A stretch of 5,613 bases of DNA from JAKFEW01 sp036675505 (GTDB lineage: Bacteria > Cyanobacteriota > Sericytochromatia > S15B-MN24 > JAQBPE01): NCBI GenBank assembly GCA_036675505.1, contig JAKFEW010000065.1:1-5613 (forward strand), in the 5' to 3' direction. Of this stretch, positions 1 through 5,613 are shown piece by piece (the first letter of the stretch is position 1; every line of letters begins with the position of its first letter). Both the position numbers and the translations under genes were made by a program. The notes under the pieces were generated by a model. It did not search any database. It was not told where the DNA came from and worked only from the letters and a program-made list of their open reading frames with translations.

Positions 1-2519
1 ACCTGGCCGCCGCCGCCGCGCTCGCCGTGACGGGCGACGACGACGGGCTCGCGGCCCGCCTGGCCGCCGCAGCGGGGCGCGCGAGCCTGGCGCTCGGGGC
101 TCCGGCCGAGGCGCTGCGCTGGCTGGACGAGGCGAGCACGCGCTACGAGCGCGTGCCTGCGGCCGGCGACGTTCAGCGCCTCGGCGTCGAATTGCCGCGT
201 GCCGAAGCCCTGCGCCTGCTCGATCGCCTCGATGACGCGGCCGCCGCCTACGAGACGGCCGCGAACCGGGCCGGGATGGTGGGCGACGGCCGCGCGGAAG
301 CCCAGGCCTGGATCGGGCTCGCGAAGGTGCGCCAGATGAAGGGCGACTACGCCGGCGCCCTGGATGGCTTCACGCGCGCCGAGCGGGCTGGCGAGCCGGA
401 CCAGCGGGCGCGCGCCGCCGCCAGCGAGGCGCGCGTGCGCGCCTTCCGCGGCGAGCCCGCCGAGGCGCTCGCCGCCGCGGAGCGGGCCGAGGCGCTGGCC
501 CGCGCGATGCTCGAAGACCCTCGCCTCCCTTCGGTCGCCGGCGCCGAGGCCGTGCTGGCCCAGGCGCTGGTGATGCGCGGCTACCTCGAGGCCAGCCTGG
601 ACCCGACCCAGGTGCCCGCTGCCCGCGCCCGCCTCGAAGAAGCCCTCGCGATCGGCGAACGGCTCGGCGACCGCGCCGGGATGGCGCTGGCCTACGACAA
701 CCTCGGCAACGTGCTGCTCGCGGCGGGCGACCTCGCCGGCGCCGCCGAGGTCTACGCGCGCAGCGTGTCCCACTGCCAGGCCGCCGGCCTCGCCACCGAG
801 GCGCTCGCGGCGGCGCTGAACCAGGCGATCGTGGCGGCCGAGCGCGGCGAGGCCACGCGCGCGATCACGCTCGCCGCCGACGTCGCGCGCCGCGCCGAGG
901 CGCTCGGCCGCAAGTTCATCCGCGCGGCCGCGCTCACCGCCGAGGGCGAGGCCCGCGCCCGCCGGGCCGACCACGCGACCGCCCGCGCGCGGTTCGACGA
1001 GGCGCTGGCGATCGCCGAGGCGATCGGCAACAAGCTGCTCGAGGAGCACGTGCGCGTGCATGCCCTCGAGGCCGCGCTCGCCGCCGGCGACGCCGACACC
1101 GCGAGCGCCCACGCCCTGCGCGCCGCCGCGCTGGTGGCCGAGACCGGCCATGCCGAGGCCGCTGCTCGCCTGGCGGCGCTGGAGGCCGAGCGCCAGCGCC
1201 AGGCCGGCGACCTCGACGGCGCCGAGGCCACGGCCGCGCCGCACGCCGAGGCGCCGAACCGTGTCGCGGCGCACCTCGCCCGCCGCGTGCTGGCCGAGGT
1301 CGCGCTGGCGCGCGGCCAGGTCGGCGAGGCGATCGGCCACGCCGAGGCCGCGCGGGCGATCGCCGAGGCCTGGTCCGCTCCCTGGCACGAGGCCGCGGAC
1401 CTCGAGCTGCTCGCCCGCGCCCACCGGGCGACCGGCGACGCCGCGCGCGCCGCGACGCTGGCCCGCGAGGCCGTGGCCCGCGCGGGCGACGACCACCCGG
1501 CCGCCCGCGCGGCGGCCGCCCCGTTCACCGGCATGCGCGCCACCGCCGCGACAGACGGCGGCCCGGCGCTCGACCTGCCGGCGTACGCCGCCTGGAGCGC
1601 GGCGCTCGCCGGCGCCGAGGATGAAGGCGCGGCCGGCCGCACGGCGCTCGACGCCGCGATGGCGCTCACGGGGGCTGAGCGCGGCTACCTGCTCGCCTAC
1701 CACGAGGGCCGGCTGCAGAAGGCGATTGCCCGCGGCCTCGATCTCGAGGCCGAAATGGCCGACGGCTTCAGCTCGAGCATGGTCCAGCGGGCGCTCGTGA
1801 CGGGCGAGCCGCTCTACGTGGCCGACGCCCGCACGGACAGCGCCTGGCAAGGCCAGGCCAGCGTGATGGCGCTCGACCTGCGCACCGTGATCGTGCTGCC
1901 GCTCGCCACGCCCGATGCGCTGCTCGGCGTGCTCTACATGGACCGCCAGGCGCTCGACCCCGTGCTCGGCCCGGCCGACCTCCACCTGCTCGCGGCGCTC
2001 GCCGCGAGCGCCGCGTCCGCGATCATCCGCGAGCGCGCACGCGGCGACGCCGAGGCGGGCTGGGGCCTGCTCGCCGCGTTGACGGGCCGGCTCGCGCCCA
2101 CACTCCCCGCGGACGCGGCGGCCATGGTCGTGCTGGAGGCGGCGATCGAGGCGGTCGGCGCCGAGCGGGGCTTCTGGCTGCTGCCGGACGGCGCGGGCGG
2201 CTGGACGGCCGCGATCGCGCGCGGACGCGAGGGCGCCGAGCTGGCGTTCGACCCCGCGGCGGTGAGCCGCGGCATCGCGGACCATGTGGCCACCACCGGC
2301 CAGCCGCTGACGCTGCTCAACGCGGCGGAGGCGGAGGGCTGGCAGGCCCGGGCCAGCGTCCAGGCGCTGGGCCTGCGCACGGTCTGGTGCCTGCCTGCGG
2401 GCGGGCCGTCCGGCGCGCTGCTGTACCTGGACACGACGGAGCTCGCGATCGCAGACCCCGCGGGCGCGCTGCGCGGCGTCGAGGTGCTACTGCGCTACGC
2501 CGCCCCGCTGCTGGCGTAG
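1..2519 (+). CDS. TPR-repeat and tandem GAF-domain signalling protein, 5'-truncated by the window edge
   Basis: This is probably a cytoplasmic sensor or scaffold protein. Numbering runs from the GTG codon at 27, which is only the first possible start in the window: the frame stays open to base 3 (Leu-Ala-Ala...), so the true start lies upstream. Residues about 10-490 form a helical TPR array of roughly ten units. The clearest are 92-120 and 219-253 (NLGNVLLAAGDLAGAAEVY), with degenerate ones near 258-335, 411-447 and 452-487. GAF domain 1 spans about 536-668 (GAERGYLL at 549-556, TGEPLYVADA at 592-601, LGVLYMD at 633-639). GAF domain 2 spans about 697-825 (GAERGFWLL at 711-719, GALLYLD at 796-802). 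The protein ends right after GAF 2, with no C-terminal kinase, cyclase or DNA-binding domain. In Myxococcota such TPR-GAF tails often follow a Ser/Thr kinase or AAA ATPase module, so an N-terminal effector is plausible but unseen. The protein is alanine-rich with only five lysines in 830 residues. The TPR and GAF assignments are firm; ligand and partner are unknown. Confidence 0.85.
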   Translation, partial: LAAAAALAVTGDDDGLAARLAAAAGRASLALGAPAEALRWLDEASTRYERVPAAGDVQRLGVELPRAEALRLLDRLDDAAAAYETAANRAGMVGDGRAEAQAWIGLAKVRQMKGDYAGALDGFTRAERAGEPDQRARAAASEARVRAFRGEPAEALAAAERAEALARAMLEDPRLPSVAGAEAVLAQALVMRGYLEASLDPTQVPAARARLEEALAIGERLGDRAGMALAYDNLGNVLLAAGDLAGAAEVYARSVSHCQAAGLATEALAAALNQAIVAAERGEATRAITLAADVARRAEALGRKFIRAAALTAEGEARARRADHATARARFDEALAIAEAIGNKLLEEHVRVHALEAALAAGDADTASAHALRAAALVAETGHAEAAARLAALEAERQRQAGDLDGAEATAAPHAEAPNRVAAHLARRVLAEVALARGQVGEAIGHAEAARAIAEAWSAPWHEAADLELLARAHRATGDAARAATLAREAVARAGDDHPAARAAAAPFTGMRATAATDGGPALDLPAYAAWSAALAGAEDEGAAGRTALDAAMALTGAERGYLLAYHEGRLQKAIARGLDLEAEMADGFSSSMVQRALVTGEPLYVADARTDSAWQGQASVMALDLRTVIVLPLATPDALLGVLYMDRQALDPVLGPADLHLLAALAASAASAIIRERARGDAEAGWGLLAALTGRLAPTLPADAAAMVVLEAAIEAVGAERGFWLLPDGAGGWTAAIARGREGAELAFDPAAVSRGIADHVATTGQPLTLLNAAEAEGWQARASVQALGLRTVWCLPAGGPSGALLYLDTTELAIADPAGALRGVEVLLRYAAPLLA
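2495..2519. terminator. Candidate hairpin at the convergent 3' junction
   Basis: A perfect 7-bp inverted repeat (CTACGCC at 2495-2501, GGCGTAG at 2513-2519) flanks an 11-base loop. Its right arm includes the TAG stop of the TPR-GAF gene. On the minus strand the same hairpin lies 8 bases past the peptidase stop, so it could act for both transcripts. Neither side is followed by a U-tract: the plus-strand side continues as A then seven G. It is therefore not a classical intrinsic terminator, and being inside coding sequence it may be coincidental. Its position at a convergent junction with no other room for a terminator is the main argument for it. Confidence 0.25.
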
Positions 2520-2527
2520 AGGGGGGG

Positions 2528-4348
2528 TCAAGAACTGCTCTGGTGCGCGGGCTCGGCGTCGCGCTTCGCCACGTCCGCCTCGAACTGCACCAGCAGGTCT
2601 TCGAACAGGCGGAAGGCGCGGCGCCAGAAATCGGGATCGGTGATGTCCACGCCCAGCTCGCCGAGCAGCTCGCGCGGCGAGGCCGCGCCGCCCAGCTCCA
2701 GCATCTTCTCGTACCGCACCATGAACTCCTCGCCCTGCTCGCGGTACTGCTGGAAAAGCGAGTAAACCAGCAGCTGACCGAAGGTGTAGGCGTAGTTGAT
2801 GAAGCGCTGGCTCACGAAGAACGGGTTCATCGCCCAACCCCACGCATCCTGCGGGGTCAGCGCCACCGCGTCGCCGTAGAAGGCGCGGTTCACCTCCAGC
2901 CAGATCTCGCCGAACATCTCCGCCGTGACCTCGCCGGCGCGGCGCGCCTCGTAGGCGCGCAGCTCCCAGGCGGTCATCGTGGCCTGGCGGTGGACGTTGA
3001 AGATGAAGCCCTCGAGCTGCGAGGCCAAAAGCTGCAAGCGGATCGCCGGGTCGCGCTCGTTGTCGAGCAGGCGCTGGAACATGACCATTTCCGAGAAGAT
3101 CGAGACCGTCTCCAGCATCGGCGGCACCGTATAGGTGTTGACCACGCTCTGGCGCTGGGCCGCCTTGACGTAGTGGATGCCGTGGCCGAGCTCGTGGGCC
3201 AGGGTGATGACGTCCGAGAGGGCGCCGCCGTAGTTCATGAAGATGAACGGATGGACCGTCGGGCCGAGGCCGAAGCAGAACGCGCCCTGCGGCTTGCCGG
3301 CGCGCGGCAGGACGTCGATGAAATGCCCGTCGAAGAACTCCGACGCGATCGCCCCGAAGCCCGGATGGAACGCCGTCAGGGCATCGAGCACCATGTCGCG
3401 CGCCTGCGCGAAGGGCACCTCGGTGCGGGTCGCCGGGTAGGGCGCGAAGACGTCGTATACGGCGAAGTCGTCGAGGCCCAGCACCTTGGCCTTGGCGCGG
3501 TAATACCGCTGGGCGAGCCCATGGTGCTCGGCGGTGGTCGCGAGCAGCGCGTCGACCACCTCGCGCTCGACGTCGTGCTCCAGCAACACGGTGCTCATGA
3601 GGTCCTCGAGGCCGCGCACCTCGAGCATCGCGAGGTGATCCTGGAAGAGCGTGTTGAAGATGTAGGCCAGCAGGTGCTTCTCATGGGCGTAGGCCTCGAG
3701 CGTGCCGACGTGCGCGTCTCGCCGGGTGCGGCGATCGGGGTTCGGCCGCAGGGCGCGGGTCTCGGAGAGCGTCAGGTGGCGGGCCTGGCCGTCGATCGTC
3801 AGCGGCACGCGCAGGCCGGCCGTGGTCTCGGTGTAGAGCTGGCCCCAGGCCTGCTCGCCGGTAAGGCTCTTGCGCGCGACCAGGGCCTCTTCCGCCTCGG
3901 GCAGCGTGTACGGCGCCCAGCGGCGGATCTTCTCGAGCCAATAGCGGTAGGGCTGGAGCACAGGCTCGGCCGCGAGCGCGGCGAAGCGCTCCTCCGGCAG
4001 GTACTTGACCTCCTGCTTGAAGAACTCGAAATCGGCGAGCAGCATCGTGTACTCGCCCCACACGCTCTGGTAGAGCGTGCGCGCGGCCTCGTCGCGCGTG
4101 TCGGTGTAGAACGCCATCCAGGCATAGCCGGCGAGCCGCTCGGCCATGTTGTAGGGCACTTCCATCTCGGCCAGCGCGTCGCGCAGCGCGGACGGCGACA
4201 TGCCAGCGACCCGGCCCTCGTATGTCGCCCGGAAGGCGCGGATACGGTCACGGACGGTCGTCAGATCGGCTTGGATTCGCGGGTCGTCCGGGCCCAGGTA
4301 AAGGGGGCTCAGATCCCACCGCATGGTCGTATCCGGGGCCCCGGTCAC
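2528..4348 (-). CDS. pepF: Oligoendopeptidase F-type zinc metallopeptidase (family M3)
   Basis: This is a cytoplasmic zinc endopeptidase that cleaves short peptides, with a general role in peptide turnover. Numbering is from the GTG at 4348 (606 residues, close to the roughly 600 usual for PepF). An N-terminal helical region (WDLSPLY at 11-17) leads into the oligoendopeptidase F N-domain (about 105-175) and then the M3 catalytic domain (about 190-590). The zinc motif HELGH is at 385-389 (bases 3182-3196), where His385 and His389 bind zinc and Glu386 is the general base. Glu413 in LETVSIFSE fits the third ligand. The preceding HPFIFMNYGG and the late FINYAYTFGQLL, with tyrosines 519 and 521, are family signatures. 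There is no signal peptide or membrane segment. GTG 4348 is chosen because AGGGAG (4360-4355) sits six bases before it. The ATG at 4378 (616 residues) lacks a good ribosome site and overlaps a likely promoter -10; the ATG at 4324 is a third option. The gene is convergent with the TPR-GAF gene and divergent from the SDR gene. The pepF-like family call is strong, but the exact substrate is not known. Confidence 0.93.
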   Translation of the reverse strand: MTGAPDTTMRWDLSPLYLGPDDPRIQADLTTVRDRIRAFRATYEGRVAGMSPSALRDALAEMEVPYNMAERLAGYAWMAFYTDTRDEAARTLYQSVWGEYTMLLADFEFFKQEVKYLPEERFAALAAEPVLQPYRYWLEKIRRWAPYTLPEAEEALVARKSLTGEQAWGQLYTETTAGLRVPLTIDGQARHLTLSETRALRPNPDRRTRRDAHVGTLEAYAHEKHLLAYIFNTLFQDHLAMLEVRGLEDLMSTVLLEHDVEREVVDALLATTAEHHGLAQRYYRAKAKVLGLDDFAVYDVFAPYPATRTEVPFAQARDMVLDALTAFHPGFGAIASEFFDGHFIDVLPRAGKPQGAFCFGLGPTVHPFIFMNYGGALSDVITLAHELGHGIHYVKAAQRQSVVNTYTVPPMLETVSIFSEMVMFQRLLDNERDPAIRLQLLASQLEGFIFNVHRQATMTAWELRAYEARRAGEVTAEMFGEIWLEVNRAFYGDAVALTPQDAWGWAMNPFFVSQRFINYAYTFGQLLVYSLFQQYREQGEEFMVRYEKMLELGGAASPRELLGELGVDITDPDFWRRAFRLFEDLLVQFEADVAKRDAEPAHQSSS

Positions 4349-4354
4349 GTAGTT

Positions 4355-4360
4355 CTCCCT
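4355..4360 (-). promoter_or_regulatory. Shine-Dalgarno sequence deciding the peptidase start
   Basis: The minus strand reads AGGGAG, then AACTAC, then GTG. Six bases of spacing is near ideal. The competing ATG at 4378 is preceded by GGGGCCCCTACC, which has no proper AGGAGG-like element at the right distance. This supports translation from GTG 4348. Confidence 0.6.
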
Positions 4361-4376
4361 GTCACGGCGAATCCCC

Positions 4377-4406
4377 ATGGTAGGGGCCCCGTGCGCCAGG
4401 CGTCAA
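4377..4406 (-). promoter_or_regulatory. Candidate sigma-70-type promoter for the peptidase gene
   Basis: On the minus strand a TTGACG -35 hexamer (4406-4401, five of six matches to TTGACA) is followed by an 18-base spacer and a TACCAT -10 hexamer (4382-4377, four of six matches to TATAAT). Transcription would begin near 4370, about 20 bases before the proposed GTG start and just ahead of its Shine-Dalgarno sequence. The -10 element overlaps the alternative ATG at 4378, so if this promoter is the main one that ATG is not transcribed. The call rests on sequence alone; promoters in GC-rich bacteria often deviate from this consensus. Confidence 0.4.
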
Positions 4407-4529
4407 TGATCGCCGACACCGCGCGCAAGCCCGGCACGCGATCCGGTACCATATCGAAGGCGGCGCTCCCGCTCCCCGCGCCCTTCCCGTCCCGGGTCGG
4501 CCGCTTCGGATCCGCACTGGAGGTGTGTT

Positions 4530-5228
4530 ATGTCCATCCTCGCCGGCAAGATCGCGCTCGTCACCGGAGCCAATCGAGGCATCGGCTTCGAGATCGCCCG
4601 CCAGCTCGGCCAGGCGGGCGCGAAGGTGCTGATGGTGAGCCGCAACGAGGCGCTCGGGCGCGAGGCCGTGGCGACTTTGCGCGCGCAGGGCATCGACGCC
4701 GAGCCGCGCGTGGCCGACGTGAGCCACCAGGAGGACGTCGTGTCGCTGCGGGAGTCCGTGGACGTCCTGCATGTGCTGGTCAACAACGCCGGGCTGATCG
4801 ACGAGGGCGTGCCCACGTGGGAGGAGCCTGTCCACGAGTGGGACACCGTGATGGCGACGAACCTGCGCGGCCCGTTCCTGATGTGCCGCTGCTTCGCGCC
4901 GCTCCTGCGCGCGGGCGGCTGGGGCCGGATCGTGAACATGTCGAGCGGTATGGGCGCCTTCGCGGACGGCCTGGACGGCGGCTACCCGGCCTACCGCGTC
5001 TCGAAGGCGGCGCTGAACGCGTTGACCAAGAACCTCGCCCACGAGCTCGCGGACACCGGCGTGCTGGTCAACGCGATGTGCCCCGGCTGGGTGCGCACGC
5101 GGATGGGTGGCGATTCGGCCCCGCGCACGGTGGAGCAGGGCGCGGACACGGCGCTCTACCTCGCCTCGCTGCCTATCGACGGCCCGACGGGGCTCTTCTT
5201 CCGCGATCGCGCCGTGATCCCCTGGTAG
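4530..5228 (+). CDS. Short-chain dehydrogenase/reductase, CBR1-like carbonyl reductase type
   Basis: This is a predicted soluble NAD(P)H-dependent oxidoreductase acting on a carbonyl or alcohol substrate. The 232 residues make one Rossmann-fold domain. The nucleotide-binding TGANRGIG is at 12-19, and Arg16 and Arg38 (VSRNEA) make NADPH preference plausible. NNAG is at 85-88 and the structural Asn at 111 (MATNLRGPF). The catalytic Ser is 138 or 139 (NMSSGMG), followed by Tyr155 and Lys159 in YRVSK, so the active site is complete. NAMCPGWVRTRMGG (181-194), then EQGADTALYLASLP and the C-terminal GPTGLFFRDRAVIPW, are typical of the carbonyl reductase/PTCR-like SDR subgroup related to animal CBR1 and plant menthone reductases. 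The ATG start is supported by GGAGG at 4519-4523 with six bases of spacing. It is followed after six bases, in the same frame, by an MBOAT gene, so the two are probably co-transcribed. The substrate cannot be told from sequence; the family assignment is secure. Confidence 0.92.
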   Translation: MSILAGKIALVTGANRGIGFEIARQLGQAGAKVLMVSRNEALGREAVATLRAQGIDAEPRVADVSHQEDVVSLRESVDVLHVLVNNAGLIDEGVPTWEEPVHEWDTVMATNLRGPFLMCRCFAPLLRAGGWGRIVNMSSGMGAFADGLDGGYPAYRVSKAALNALTKNLAHELADTGVLVNAMCPGWVRTRMGGDSAPRTVEQGADTALYLASLPIDGPTGLFFRDRAVIPW

Positions 5229-5234
5229 GCACGC

Positions 5235-5613
5235 GTGCTCTTCAACAGCTGGTCGTTCCTGCTCTTCTTCCCGATCGTGCTCGGCGTCTACTGGGCGCTG
5301 CCGCACAGCCTCCGCTGGGCCTGGCTGCTGGCGGCGAGCTGCGTGTTCTACATGGCCTTCGTGCCGGCGTACGTGCTGATCCTGTTCACGGTGATCGGGA
5401 TCGACTACGCGGCGGGCTTGCTGATCGCGAAGCGCGAGGGGGCGGCCAGGCGACGATGGCTGCTGCTGAGCATCGCGGCCAACCTCGCGATGCTCGGCTT
5501 CTTCAAGTACTTCAACTTCTTCGCCGACAACGCGCGGGCGCTGGCGCACCTGATCGGCTGGAACCTGCCGCTGCCGGTCTTGCAGGTGTTGTTGCCGATC
5601 GGGCTGAGCTTCC
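5235..5613 (+). CDS. MBOAT-family membrane O-acyltransferase (AlgI/DltB-like), 3'-truncated by the window edge
   Basis: This is the N-terminal part (126 residues) of a polytopic inner-membrane acyltransferase. Relatives such as AlgI move acetyl groups toward exported polysaccharides, and DltB moves D-alanine toward teichoic acids. The start MLFNSWSFLLFFPIVLGVYW is the hallmark opening of AlgI-like proteins. Hydrophobic segments lie at about 6-23, 28-43, 46-65, 75-96 and from 111 on. Conserved pieces seen are Asp57-Tyr58 (IDYAAGLL), FFKYFNFF at 89-96, and LPIGLSF at 120-126, where the family usually continues YTFQ. The catalytic histidine lies further on, outside the window, so activity cannot be judged. 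GTG 5235 is chosen because it gives the conserved MLFNS opening; the weak ribosome site (TAGG, 5226-5229) overlaps the SDR stop, suggesting translational coupling. AlgI-type genes are often next to an SGNH/AlgJ-AlgX-like partner, which could lie downstream. Family call strong, acceptor unknown. Confidence 0.9.
   Translation, partial: MLFNSWSFLLFFPIVLGVYWALPHSLRWAWLLAASCVFYMAFVPAYVLILFTVIGIDYAAGLLIAKREGAARRRWLLLSIAANLAMLGFFKYFNFFADNARALAHLIGWNLPLPVLQVLLPIGLSF

Noticed and set aside
1008..1363. Two GCGATCGC octamers (1008-1015 and 1356-1363) resembling the cyanobacterial HIP1 repeat
   Set aside because: Both occur inside codons for Ala-Ile-Ala-Glu in TPR helices and are explained by composition and repeated protein motifs. 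Nothing else suggests a cyanobacterium.
752..1669. 305-codon minus-strand open frame opposite the TPR region
   Set aside because: It encodes a low-complexity Ala/Ser/Arg-rich chain with no domain. It is the antisense shadow of a gene with strong third-position G+C bias and a clear TPR/GAF product on the plus strand.
1060..1800. 246-codon plus-strand open frame in an alternative frame inside the TPR-GAF gene
   Set aside because: The translation is Pro/Arg/Ala repeats typical of a frame-shifted reading of GC-rich DNA, and the main frame continues unbroken through it.
2521..2527. Run of seven G as a possible phase-variable tract
   Set aside because: It lies between two stop codons, so slippage would not change either protein, and it is not within a promoter I can identify.
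4447..4452. TACCAT as a -10 element for the SDR gene on the plus strand
   Set aside because: No -35-like hexamer lies 16-18 bases upstream (4424-4429 reads CGCAAG). The nearest, CCGACA at 4413-4418, is 28 bases away.
5226..5234. SDR and MBOAT as one fusion gene broken by a nonsense mutation
   Set aside because: The SDR ends with the usual RDR..IPW tail of its subgroup and the MBOAT begins with the usual MLFNS, so both are natural termini.
4362..5549. 395-codon minus-strand open frame opposite the SDR and MBOAT genes
   Set aside because: Its translation is rich in Arg, His, Glu and Gln with no recognisable domain, as expected from the complement of GC-rich coding DNA. The plus strand carries two well-supported protein families, and the frame also runs across the intergenic region.

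Overview
The window is a compact stretch of chromosome from a very GC-rich bacterium. Two 60-base rows counted by hand gave about 83% G+C (841-900) and 65% (3001-3060). The combination of a large alanine-rich TPR plus tandem-GAF signalling protein, high G+C and ordinary housekeeping-type genes suggests a myxobacterium or another member of the Myxococcota. That placement is inferred from gene style only, because no rRNA or other phylogenetic marker is present. I see no mobile element, CRISPR array, tRNA or rRNA.

Layout: (1) The 3' part of a plus-strand gene fills the first 2.5 kb. It encodes a long TPR solenoid followed by two GAF domains, and the reading frame is open through the left edge, so its N-terminal (possibly kinase or ATPase) part is missing. 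(2) A convergent minus-strand gene ends only 8 bases beyond it and encodes an oligoendopeptidase F-type M3 metallopeptidase with an intact HELGH zinc site. (3) A divergent intergenic region of about 180 bases carries a plausible sigma-70-type promoter and a Shine-Dalgarno sequence for the peptidase. Together these favour a GTG start at 4348 over the upstream ATG at 4378. (4) A plus-strand SDR oxidoreductase of the CBR1-like carbonyl reductase type follows, with a strong ribosome binding site. (5) Six bases after its stop, in the same frame, begins an MBOAT (AlgI/DltB-type) membrane O-acyltransferase, cut off by the right edge after 126 residues.

Functional links: the SDR and MBOAT genes look co-transcribed, which could place a carbonyl reduction and an acyl transfer in one pathway, but the rest of that operon lies outside the window. 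The TPR-GAF protein and the peptidase share only a convergent 3' junction, where a small inverted repeat ends on the first gene's stop codon. Nothing here is clearly a novel system. The most useful leads are the junctions (start choice, convergent hairpin, in-frame SDR/MBOAT boundary) and the missing N-terminus of the sensor protein.
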